The notes under the pieces were generated by a model that was not told the origin of the DNA, made no database searches, and saw only the letters and a program-made list of their open reading frames with translations. A DNA stretch of 64,000 bases from an uncultured Lachnospiraceae bacterium (GTDB taxonomy: Bacteria > Bacillota > Clostridia > Lachnospirales > Lachnospiraceae), in the NCBI GenBank assembly GCA_910578115.1, contig CAJTPO010000003.1, positions 124,001 through 188,000 on the forward strand, read 5' to 3'. Made by a program: the position numbers and the translations under genes. Shown here in pieces: positions 42,905 to 50,445 of this stretch. Every line of letters starts with the position of its first letter. The first letter of the stretch is position 1.

Positions 42905-43687
42905 TCAGTTCTCTGGGGAAGCTTTTCGCTTATCGATCATGTCGTGCAGTCTGGAAACCGCATTTTTAATACCTCCCACCTCACACAGGATCCCTTCATC
43001 CACTGCCTCCTGGCCGACAAGTATGGTTCCCACATCCTTGGTCAGCACCCCTGTCTCCATCATCAGTTCCTCTATCCTGGACTTGGAGATCCTGCAGTGT
43101 TCACAGACAAATCCCGTGATCCGGTTTTGAATCTGCCGGAAATAATCAAAGGTCTGCTGTACCCCGATCACCATACCCGTAAGACGTACCGGATGAATCA
43201 CCATGGTCCCTGTAGGGACAATATAGGAATAATCCGTGCTGACTGCGATCGGTACACCGATGGAATGGCTGCCGCCCAGTACAAGAGAGACCGTCGGCTT
43301 GCTCAGAGATGAGATCATTTCCGCAATGGCCAGACCGGCCTCAACATCCCCACCCATCGTGTTAAGCAGGATCAGAACACCGTCGATCTCCTTACTGTCC
43401 TCGATGGCCGCCAACTGCGGCAGAATATGCTCATACTTGGTGGTTTTCGAAGAACTGCTCAGATTGTCATGTCCCTCGATCTCCCCTATGATCGTGATCA
43501 AATGAATCTTGTTATGCCTGTCATTCTCATCCAGCGTGATCTGGCCTGTCGCCTCAATCCGCCCGTCTTTATGCTCCTCTTTTTCCCGCTGCTTTTCCTG
43601 CTCGTCACGCTTTTCCTCTTTTGTGCTCCTGTTCGATTTTCCCTCTTTGTCTTTTCCGTTATGCTTACTGTTTTCCCTGTTTCCCAT
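42905..43687 (-). CDS. tepA: ClpP-like serine protease, TepA/YmfB family
   Basis: 260-residue ClpP-fold protein. A ~55-residue Lys/Glu-rich head is followed by the protease fold: ILLNTMGGDVEAGLAIAEMI (substrate-binding Gly-rich strand), nucleophile region LVLGGSHSIGVPIA, and TMVIHPVRLTG with the catalytic His. The position beside ftsK/spoIIIE is conserved; in B. subtilis the homologue has been linked to protein export or spore outgrowth, but its substrates are unsettled. ATG 43687 has GGAGG 6 bases upstream; ATG 43690 is adjacent. A strong hairpin lies in the upstream gap. Confidence 0.92.
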   Translation of the reverse strand: MGNRENSKHNGKDKEGKSNRSTKEEKRDEQEKQREKEEHKDGRIEATGQITLDENDRHNKIHLITIIGEIEGHDNLSSSSKTTKYEHILPQLAAIEDSKEIDGVLILLNTMGGDVEAGLAIAEMISSLSKPTVSLVLGGSHSIGVPIAVSTDYSYIVPTGTMVIHPVRLTGMVIGVQQTFDYFRQIQNRITGFVCEHCRISKSRIEELMMETGVLTKDVGTILVGQEAVDEGILCEVGGIKNAVSRLHDMIDKRKASPEN

Positions 43688-43710
43688 CATGTACCTCCAC
43701 AAATAGAATA

Positions 43711-43747
43711 AGAGAATCACAAGCGCTTCTCCGCTCTGTGATTCTCT
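43711..43747 (-). terminator. Long hairpin between the membrane-protein gene and tepA
   Basis: Perfect 11-bp stem AGAGAATCACA (43711-43721) / TGTGATTCTCT (43737-43747) continued by an inner AGCG/CGCT pair. On the minus strand it is followed by TTATTCTATTTG, only moderately T-rich. It probably ends the upstream transcript or protects the tepA message. Confidence 0.65.
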
Positions 43748-43792
43748 CATAGTTTGTGTTATCTTCCGTCATTTATACATTCCAAAAGACGC

Positions 43793-45409
43793 TTAAAGAT
43801 CAAAATCATCGTCATCTTTTATTTCCACATCAAACTTCATATCCTTTTCCTCCACGTGATATTGATAATCCATCTGCCTGTGGACAGGTTTCTTTGGAAG
43901 TGGTAATGGATTTTCCAGATAGCGCGGTTTTTGTTGGGGCTGATCTGCCTCTTCGCCACTCTCTTCTTCCTCTTCGCTGCCCTTTTCCTCCTCTGTTATT
44001 TCGATCTCCTCTGTTATTTCGATCTTCTCTGTTGTTTCGGCCTCCTCTGCCGACTGGTTAATCTCCTCGATCATGGACTGCATTAACCTGGCTTTCCCGC
44101 CAAAAAGACAGTTTTGAAGACCCAGCCCCGCCAACACTCCCCAGATATACATGGAAAATAAACCGAAAGGCTGTATACCGATCACCGCAAATGGAGTAGG
44201 AGCTACGATGATACACAGCAGGACCCACAACATATAATTCTGCTCTCTGCCGCTGCGGAAAAATTCAAAGACAAGAAATGCCGCAAAAACCACGAGAACT
44301 ACGAACAAAAGCATATCCATGGAATAGGGATAAAGCGGTCTAAAGCCGAAAGTTTGTGTCTTCCCCACATGCAGCACAGCCCAGTTTTGCAGCTCTTTAT
44401 CCCAGGCTGCACCACCATCGTAAGAGAAGATGCCTGCCATTCCCAAAAAACCCGCTGCGCATGATAAAACAGCCGCAGCAGCTGCCGCACAGCCAATTGC
44501 CGGGGAATGATGGATCTGCAGTCCTTCCGGCCGCTTCTTATTCCCGGTAAAGATGGCTGTCATCAATATCAGTATCGTAAATGCCGTCAGATCAAGATAT
44601 CCGAGAATCCCGATCACGACTCCTGTAAGCACTGTCCCTGCCAGCATCGGTTTTCTGCTCAGGCGGTTTGCACAATATCCCTTTACCAGACCGGCTGCGG
44701 CAAGCATTCCGATCATATACAGGATAAAATACAGACATTCCGGCCCCAGATTCTTTAACATTTCCAGACAGCTTACCGAACATGCCAGATAGAAAAGCAC
44801 CACACAGGCAGGAATCCGGCCCGCAAGCTTTCTGGTCACTGCATAGGCAAGTATTAATCCCACGATCTGTAAAACAACCTGAAAAATAATCGCGGAGGCA
44901 ACTTTATTTCCCAGAAAAGTCAATACAAACGACAGACAGGACACATACAGGTAAGCGGCTCCGTAAGCAGGCGGTTCCACAGAACTGTCCGCCGTCACTA
45001 CGGCCATGTTAAAATACTCTATTCCATTGACACCTGCCTGCGCGCCGCTCTCTGCAGTATTCAGCAATGCTATGTATTCCGAAGCACGTAAGATCCGCAG
45101 AAAAATACCGATGGCAAAGGCCAGCCATACTATGACAGTCTCTGTGATACCGAAGATTTTTTCCTTCCGAACTGTCTTCTTCCTGATCTTGACCGCAGTA
45201 ACGCGAATGACCCAGTACAAAGCTGCCATAGCAGGAAGTATCAAAAATCCGACGGCCGGCACTGTCCGGTCTGCCAGAGATACCGTCATGCCACCTGTCT
45301 GCAGATAACTTGCCCAGATATAATTCCCTGCAAAAACAAGAAATACAGCACACAGCATCGTATAGATCACCCATAATACATAGCTAAACCATGTTTTGCG
45401 ATAAGTCAT
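43793..45409 (-). CDS. Polytopic membrane protein with acidic repeat tail
   Basis: 538 residues with about 11 membrane segments in the first 430 residues, GT-C-like in general appearance (FLRILRASEYIALLNTAESG loop after the third segment), though no acidic catalytic pair can be assigned. The cytoplasmic tail starts with EITEEIEITEE-type repeats encoded by an 18-bp tandem repeat, then a long Glu stretch and a conserved-looking end: RYLENPLPLPKKPVHRQMDY followed by DVEIKDDDDFDL. I have the impression that this closing motif recurs in other Lachnospiraceae membrane proteins. It follows metY by 15 bases. Function unknown; an envelope polysaccharide role is an inference. Confidence 0.75.
   Translation of the reverse strand: MTYRKTWFSYVLWVIYTMLCAVFLVFAGNYIWASYLQTGGMTVSLADRTVPAVGFLILPAMAALYWVIRVTAVKIRKKTVRKEKIFGITETVIVWLAFAIGIFLRILRASEYIALLNTAESGAQAGVNGIEYFNMAVVTADSSVEPPAYGAAYLYVSCLSFVLTFLGNKVASAIIFQVVLQIVGLILAYAVTRKLAGRIPACVVLFYLACSVSCLEMLKNLGPECLYFILYMIGMLAAAGLVKGYCANRLSRKPMLAGTVLTGVVIGILGYLDLTAFTILILMTAIFTGNKKRPEGLQIHHSPAIGCAAAAAAVLSCAAGFLGMAGIFSYDGGAAWDKELQNWAVLHVGKTQTFGFRPLYPYSMDMLLFVVLVVFAAFLVFEFFRSGREQNYMLWVLLCIIVAPTPFAVIGIQPFGLFSMYIWGVLAGLGLQNCLFGGKARLMQSMIEEINQSAEEAETTEKIEITEEIEITEEEKGSEEEEESGEEADQPQQKPRYLENPLPLPKKPVHRQMDYQYHVEEKDMKFDVEIKDDDDFDL
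43989..44042. repeat. 18-bp tandem repeat, three units, inside the membrane-protein gene
   Basis: Units 43989-44006, 44007-44024 (identical) and 44025-44042 (four differences). In frame they encode a repeated Glu-Ile-Thr-Glu-Glu-Ile segment of the acidic cytoplasmic tail, a likely site of length variation. Confidence 0.85.
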
Positions 45410-45424
45410 AATTCCAGTATTCCT

Positions 45425-46711
45425 TTACAAAACTTTCGATATTGCCTGCTCCAGATCCGCGATAATATCATCAATGTGTTCCAATCCTACGGACAATCTG
45501 ATCAGATCCGGTGCAACACCGGCTTCTTTCAATTGTTCCTCATTCATCTGCCTGTGTGTATGACTTGCCGGATGCAGAACGCTCGTTCTCGCATCTGCCA
45601 CATGTGTTACGATCGCGGCCAGCTTTAAATGATCCATCATCTGCGCTGCGGCCGCTCTTCCGCCTTTTAATCCAAAGGAGATAACCCCACATGTGCCGTT
45701 CGGCATATATTTCTGCGCCAGCTCATAGTATCTGCCGCCTTTCAGCCCCGGATAATTTACCCAGGCGGTCCGGTCGTTATGTTCCAGATACTCCGCCACC
45801 TTCAACGCATTATAACAGTGCCGTTCCATGCGGAGCGGCAGAGTCTCCAATCCAACATTCAATAGAAATGCATTCTGCGGTGACTGTATCGACCCCAGAT
45901 CCCTCATCAGCTGGCTTGTCGCCTTGGTAATATACGCCGCCCTGCCAAATTTCTCCGTATAGGTAATGCCGTGATACGACTCATCCGGTGTGCACAGCCC
46001 CGGAAATTTCTCCGGACAGGCACTCCAGTCAAAATTTCCGGAATCGACAATACAACCGCCCACAGCCATAGCATGTCCGTCCATATATTTTGTTGTTGAA
46101 TGAACGACGATATCCGCTCCCCAGTCAAAAGGATTGCAGTTGATCGGTGTCGCAAAGGTATTATCCACGATCAACGGCACGTGATGCGCATGTGCCAGAC
46201 GTGCAAATTTCTCGATATCCAACACCACCAGCGCCGGATTGGCGATCGTCTCCGCGAAAACACATTTCGTATTCGGTGCAAAGGCTTCTGCGATTTCCTC
46301 TTCCGGGGCATCCGGGTCCACTACGGTACAGCTGATTCCCATTTTCTTCATCGTACAGGTAAGCAGGTTAAATGTTCCGCCGTACACCGTCGATGACAAA
46401 ACCACGTGATCCCCTGCCTCACAGATATTGAACACTGCATAATGACAAGCCGCCTGGCCGGATGATGTCAACATTGCTGCCACGCCGCCCTCCAGTTCAC
46501 AGATCTTGGCAGCAACACAGTCATTGGTTGGATTCTGCAGTCTGCTGTAGAAGTAGCCGCTCTCCTCCAGATCAAAAAGCCTTCCCATCTGCTCCGAAGA
46601 CTCGTATTTAAAGGTCGTACTCTGATAGATCGGCAGCACACGCGCCTCCCCGTTGCCCGGTTTCCATCCGGACTGAATACATATTGTTTCTTTCTTATAT
46701 TGTCTGCTCAT
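45425..46711 (-). CDS. metY: O-acetylhomoserine aminocarboxypropyltransferase (sulfhydrylase)
   Basis: PLP enzyme of the Cys/Met metabolism family that makes homocysteine from O-acetylhomoserine and sulfide (or methionine from methanethiol). 428 residues with YFYSRLQNPTNDCVAAKI (about 52-69), the PLP-lysine segment VVHSTTKYMDGHAMAVGG (about 202-219), and the C-terminal RTSVLHPASHTHRQMNEEQL typical of the MetY group. GGGGAG precedes ATG 46711. Supplies homocysteine for metH. No SAM riboswitch or T-box was recognised in the 64-base gap upstream. Confidence 0.95.
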   Translation of the reverse strand: MSRQYKKETICIQSGWKPGNGEARVLPIYQSTTFKYESSEQMGRLFDLEESGYFYSRLQNPTNDCVAAKICELEGGVAAMLTSSGQAACHYAVFNICEAGDHVVLSSTVYGGTFNLLTCTMKKMGISCTVVDPDAPEEEIAEAFAPNTKCVFAETIANPALVVLDIEKFARLAHAHHVPLIVDNTFATPINCNPFDWGADIVVHSTTKYMDGHAMAVGGCIVDSGNFDWSACPEKFPGLCTPDESYHGITYTEKFGRAAYITKATSQLMRDLGSIQSPQNAFLLNVGLETLPLRMERHCYNALKVAEYLEHNDRTAWVNYPGLKGGRYYELAQKYMPNGTCGVISFGLKGGRAAAAQMMDHLKLAAIVTHVADARTSVLHPASHTHRQMNEEQLKEAGVAPDLIRLSVGLEHIDDIIADLEQAISKVL

Positions 46712-46775
46712 ATTATCTCCCCATTCCTGTCAACCTGCGAATTTGGGCGCTGTTTTCCATATATGGATTTTCACA

Positions 46776-47618
46776 CTACTGCTTTCCGATCACCATATAT
46801 TCTGCTTTCAATTCTGCCATCATGGACTTATAAAGCCGGCTGCACTGTTCATTCTGCTCTTTTTCAATATGATCCACACATTTCCTGATATAGGTGTTCC
46901 AAAGGTACCGATATTTCTCTTCCGGATCAGCATCCCTGGCGATTCTTTTGACGATTGTCGGTGCAATGTCATAGTATTCATCTATCAGTCGTTTACCTTC
47001 CGCACTCCTGACAAAATATCCGTCCCGAAACCGCTTCATCAACAGGATCTCCCTGCAGTTCTGCGGTTTTTGCAGCCCACGGCATACGGCGGTCGTTACA
47101 AAGCACAGTTTCTGCCGGAATCCTGCCTGGATAGATTCAAAGTCTGACGCCCGAATACGGGCGCCGAATGCTTCCTGCCATCTGCCACATATCATTTCCG
47201 TCAGCCGTTTCGTCTCCTCTTCTCTGATGCCACAGCGTCTGTGCCATGCAATAACCGCAGGCAGAACATAAGAGACCATATACAGATTCAGATCATACTG
47301 CATCTTCTCTCTTTTGGTCCTGCCCTTAACCGTATCCACCTTCTGACGTGCACCACAGACAAAAGCTTCCGCCGCCTGCATTTCAGCCTGTTCCTGTTCC
47401 CGAAGCAGCATATCACCCGCACCCACGCTGCTCAGCATATCCCACACCACAACATTACTCTCCAGATAGTCCTGAAAAGCCTGTGCATATGTTTCTTTCC
47501 TGAATTCGGCATTCTTCCGCTCTGCCTGATCGAACAGTCCCGCGATCCGTTCCGGTTCCATCACAACCCTCCATACCTCTACATCCTGTATATCCTGGTC
47601 AATACACTTTCTACTCAT
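46776..47618 (-). CDS. Unknown cytoplasmic protein with a CFI-box-like C-terminal domain
   Basis: 280 residues, mostly helical, no signal peptide or membrane segment. The N-terminal half (ERIAGLFDQAERKNAEFRKE) is unrecognised. The C-terminal part contains KLCFVTTAVCRGL, then LLMKRFRDGYF, and IDEYYDIAPTIVKRI, which together follow the CFI-box pattern (CFIATA ... LR-FRD ... YY-SP). The role of that box is unknown. The start overlaps the yebC stop by 8 bases (GATGAGTAG), so expression is coupled to yebC. An internal Met at residue 20 is an alternative start. Confidence 0.7.
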   Translation of the reverse strand: MSRKCIDQDIQDVEVWRVVMEPERIAGLFDQAERKNAEFRKETYAQAFQDYLESNVVVWDMLSSVGAGDMLLREQEQAEMQAAEAFVCGARQKVDTVKGRTKREKMQYDLNLYMVSYVLPAVIAWHRRCGIREEETKRLTEMICGRWQEAFGARIRASDFESIQAGFRQKLCFVTTAVCRGLQKPQNCREILLMKRFRDGYFVRSAEGKRLIDEYYDIAPTIVKRIARDADPEEKYRYLWNTYIRKCVDHIEKEQNEQCSRLYKSMMAELKAEYMVIGKQ

Positions 47619-48339
47619 CCCAGTTATGATATACCGCCTGTACGTCGTCGTCGTCCTCCAGAAGATCCAGCGTTTTCTGCAGATTCTTGATCGCCGTTTC
47701 GTCCGTCAGTTCCACCCAGTTCTGCGGAATCATGGTCACTTCCGAAGATACCAGCGCAATACCGGCCTCTTTCAATGCGGCGTCCACTACACTCCACTGG
47801 TCCGGATCCGTGTAGACCTCATAGCAGTCTTCCTCCTCGGAAAAATCCTCCGCTCCCGCATCCAGGGCTGTCATCATCAGATCATCCGCCTCCATATCAC
47901 ACTCTTCCTTATCAATGATGATCAACCCTTTCTTATCAAACATAAAGGAAACACAGCCGGGTGTACCTACATTCCCCTGCCCTTTTGTAAAAGCGCTCCT
48001 CACATTGGCTGCCGTTCTGTTGGCATTATCCGTCAGAGCATCTACGATAATGGCAATGCCGTTAGGACCGTATCCTTCATAGGTGACGTATTTATAGTTG
48101 ACATTACCGCCCTCTCCGGCCGCCTTCTTGATGCCTCTGTCAATCGTATCGTTTGGCATGTTATTCGCCTTGGCCTTGGCAATCACCTGTGCAAGCTTGA
48201 AATTATTGGCCGGATCCGGTCCGCCTTCCTTGACGGCCACCGCGATCTCTCTCCCGATGATCGTAAAGATCTTGCCTTTTGCGGCATCGTTCTTCTCTTT
48301 CTTATGTTTAATATTTGCAAATTTAGAATGTCCTGACAT
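47611..48339 (-). CDS. yebC: YebC/PmpR-family regulatory protein
   Basis: 242-residue TACO1-family protein, known as a DNA-binding regulator in some bacteria and recently linked to translation of difficult peptides. The N-terminus MSGHSKFANIKHKKEKNDAA is diagnostic (usually MSGHSKWANIKHRK; here Phe replaces Trp). Further signatures are MPNDTIDRGIKKAAGE and YEGYGPNGIAIIVDALTDN, and the C-terminal acidic LLEDDDDVQAVYHNWDE. AAAGGAG precedes ATG 48339. It lies 130 bases after the CNNM gene. Confidence 0.96.
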   Translation of the reverse strand: MSGHSKFANIKHKKEKNDAAKGKIFTIIGREIAVAVKEGGPDPANNFKLAQVIAKAKANNMPNDTIDRGIKKAAGEGGNVNYKYVTYEGYGPNGIAIIVDALTDNANRTAANVRSAFTKGQGNVGTPGCVSFMFDKKGLIIIDKEECDMEADDLMMTALDAGAEDFSEEEDCYEVYTDPDQWSVVDAALKEAGIALVSSEVTMIPQNWVELTDETAIKNLQKTLDLLEDDDDVQAVYHNWDE

Positions 48340-48469
48340 AATCTTGGGTCTCCTTTGTTTTTCTATATCTGCAACAGTTCAGACATCTTCCCTGTCACTT
48401 TCGTTTCCTGTCTGCCCGGTATCCAGGCAGATACACATACTCTGTATGAAACCGCTTCGCTCAAAGCAG

Positions 48470-49840
48470 TCATACCGTTTCCCTGTTCAGCGGGTGTGCA
48501 AGTACACTCTGGATCATGCGATCCTTCACTTCCAGAATTCTGAACAGATATCCTTCATACTCGAACTCGAAGTCTTCCCCCTCCTCCGGTATATGCTCCA
48601 ATCTGGAGATCACAAATCCGTTGACCGTATCAAAAGGCTCCTCATCAAAGTTGATTTTCAGCTGATCTTCCAGCTCTTCCAGCGGCATCTTGCCCTGAAT
48701 CACATAACTATCCGTATCATTCCTGACAATATAGCTCGCCTCTTCATCATATTCATCTTCAATATTCCCGACAATCTCTTCCAGAATATCTTCCAGTGCC
48801 ACCAGTCCGGCCGTCTGTCCATATTCATCGACAACGATAACCATCTGAATCTTCTCTGCTCTCATGACACGGAACAGATCGTCGATCTTACGTTTCTCCG
48901 TGATAAATCTGGGTTCACGGAGCAGCCCCTTGATCTTGCCGATGGGTCTGGTCTTCATCCGGCCATTCATCTGCATTCGCATAACATCCTTCAAATGCAG
49001 GATCCCTATGATGTGGTCGATCGTACCGTCATAAACCGGAAAGCGACTGTTATGAGCATCCACAATAAATGAGGCGGCCTCCTGCAGTGTCATGGTAGAT
49101 TCTATGCCAACCATATTATTGCGGTTGACCATAATATCCTTCGCCTCCTTATCCCCGTACTCGAAAATATTATTGATCATCTCCGCCTCGTTGGCTTCCA
49201 GTATCCCCTGCTCATGTCCGACACTGACCATGGACAGGATCTTCTGCTCTGTCACATCTGCCCGTCTACCGGCACCCTTGACGCCGAAGATACGCAGAAT
49301 TCCACCTGCCGTCACAGATATAAGCGCCGTCAGCGGCGCTGTGATCCGAACATAATAATAGACAGGCGTAATAAGCAGCCTGAACCATCTCTCCGGATTA
49401 CGCGATGTAACCTTTCTGGGAATCGACACCCCGAAAGTTACTATTATGTACAGCAGAACAAACGTGACCAGTATCGCCGTGACAACAGCAAACAGCCTGA
49501 TATGCCAACCGAACAGATCCCCCATACTGCTGACCGCCGTCCGGTAGACCAGATACGTAAAATAACTGTTCAGCTGATACAGATACAGGGCACCAAATAA
49601 AATATTAACCGTCACAATCCCCAACTGAATTGCACTGGTATACTGCGGCATGTGTCCCGCCAGGTAATCCAGCCTCACCTGCTTTCGATCCGGCCCGCCC
49701 GTCTCATCCTTCTCCTCGTCACCATGCTCTGCCTCTTTTCTGTACTGAAATGCAGAGTCAAAACTGTAAAACAGCATCTCCAATAATAACAAAACAATAA
49801 ACCACACAAAACTGCTACTACTCGCGACACCATCGTCCAT
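48470..49840 (-). CDS. CNNM/CorC-family membrane transporter (DUF21-CBS-CorC)
   Basis: 456 residues: DUF21 membrane domain with about four segments (1-190), two CBS domains (about 210-330: EAKDIMVNRNNMVGIEST and VIVVDEYGQTAGLVALEDIL) and a C-terminal CorC_HlyC domain (DSYVIQGKMPLEELEDQLKI). Members export or regulate Mg2+ or related divalent ions; the old hemolysin label is historical. It has a good promoter at 49894-49922. The best Shine-Dalgarno (AAAGGAG) is 13 bases from ATG 49840 and actually stands closer to out-of-frame ATGs that open an 11-codon frame, so initiation may be weak or coupled. Confidence 0.9.
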   Translation of the reverse strand: MDDGVASSSSFVWFIVLLLLEMLFYSFDSAFQYRKEAEHGDEEKDETGGPDRKQVRLDYLAGHMPQYTSAIQLGIVTVNILFGALYLYQLNSYFTYLVYRTAVSSMGDLFGWHIRLFAVVTAILVTFVLLYIIVTFGVSIPRKVTSRNPERWFRLLITPVYYYVRITAPLTALISVTAGGILRIFGVKGAGRRADVTEQKILSMVSVGHEQGILEANEAEMINNIFEYGDKEAKDIMVNRNNMVGIESTMTLQEAASFIVDAHNSRFPVYDGTIDHIIGILHLKDVMRMQMNGRMKTRPIGKIKGLLREPRFITEKRKIDDLFRVMRAEKIQMVIVVDEYGQTAGLVALEDILEEIVGNIEDEYDEEASYIVRNDTDSYVIQGKMPLEELEDQLKINFDEEPFDTVNGFVISRLEHIPEEGEDFEFEYEGYLFRILEVKDRMIQSVLAHPLNRETV

Positions 49841-49893
49841 ACGGATTCATCATCTCCTTTGCCATTTTTTGAAGCATCATTTGCTATTATATA

Positions 49894-49922
49894 AATATAG
49901 CAAGGAATGGAAGCAGTGTCAA
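49894..49922 (-). promoter_or_regulatory. Predicted promoter of the CNNM/CorC gene
   Basis: Minus strand perfect TTGACA (49917-49922), 17 bases, TATATT (49894-49899). A stem TCAGCCTT (49931-49938) / AAGGCTGA (49956-49963) at the very end of mazF lies just upstream and could terminate mazF, although it has no T tract. Confidence 0.75.
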
Positions 49923-49940
49923 ACTACATCTCAGCCTTCT

Positions 49941-50288
49941 CTATGTATTTAATTCAAGGCTGACCATCAGTCCAACATTCACAACCTTCATAATGTCCTG
50001 ATCCAGATGACAGATCCTGTCCTTCAGACGCTTCTTATCAATTGTCCTGAGCTGCTCCAACAGGATAACGGAATCCTTTACCATGTCATATTTACTGGCA
50101 TTCAGCTCGATATGGGTGGGCAGCTTCGCCTTATTCATCTTAGAAGTGATCGCCGCACAGATCACAGTCGGACTGTGCTTATTTCCGATATCATTCTGTA
50201 TAATCAACACCGGCCTGATACCGCCCTGTTCAGAGCCGATCACGGGTCTTAAATCTGCGTAGTAAATATCTCCTCTTCTCATTACCAT
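49941..50288 (-). CDS. mazF: MazF/EndoA-type mRNA interferase
   Basis: 115-residue type II toxin-family endoribonuclease. It closely follows the B. subtilis EndoA (NdoA) pattern: MVMRRGDIYYADLRPVIGSE, GGIRPVLIIQNDIGNKHSPT, AAITSKMNKAKLPTHIEL and SVILLEQLRTIDKKRL; the Arg and Thr residues of the active site are present. ATG 50288 matches the family N-terminus and has AAGGAAG close upstream. In Bacillus the antitoxin EndoAI gene lies between alr and the toxin; here the 157-base gap holds repeat copy C and no antitoxin-sized frame. It may be neutralised by a distant antitoxin or act as a housekeeping RNase. Confidence 0.93.
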   Translation of the reverse strand: MVMRRGDIYYADLRPVIGSEQGGIRPVLIIQNDIGNKHSPTVICAAITSKMNKAKLPTHIELNASKYDMVKDSVILLEQLRTIDKKRLKDRICHLDQDIMKVVNVGLMVSLELNT

Positions 50289-50365
50289 ACACTTCCTTAT
50301 ATAAATTTTCTGTATCACTATTATTGTCCGTTTATCTTAAGGATATACAATGTAAGAAGAATTTT

Positions 50366-50424
50366 ACTGTGAAAGAAAGTAGAATTTCACAGTAAGGATG
50401 GCCATACGGCCCGCCAGGCGGCAA
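50366..50424. repeat. Structured intergenic repeat, copy C, with compensatory stem changes
   Basis: Same orientation as copy B. Hairpin 3 is ACTGTGAAA (50366-50374) / TTTCACAGT (50385-50393): the outer G-C pair of copies A and B has become A-T on both sides. Hairpin 2 has GTA/TAC where the other copies have GCA/TGC. Hairpin 1 (GCCGCCTGGCGGGC on the minus strand) is conserved, while the CATGCTCAGCCT edge is lost. It lies between alr and mazF. Confidence 0.75.
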
Positions 50425-50445
50425 ACCCTTCAAAGATACACACGT

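Noticed and set aside
46712..46775. SAM riboswitch or T-box leader ahead of metY, ilvB or metH
   Set aside because: The gaps (46712-46775, 5775-5860, 8324-8386) are too short and show no T-box GGTGG motif or SAM aptamer core.
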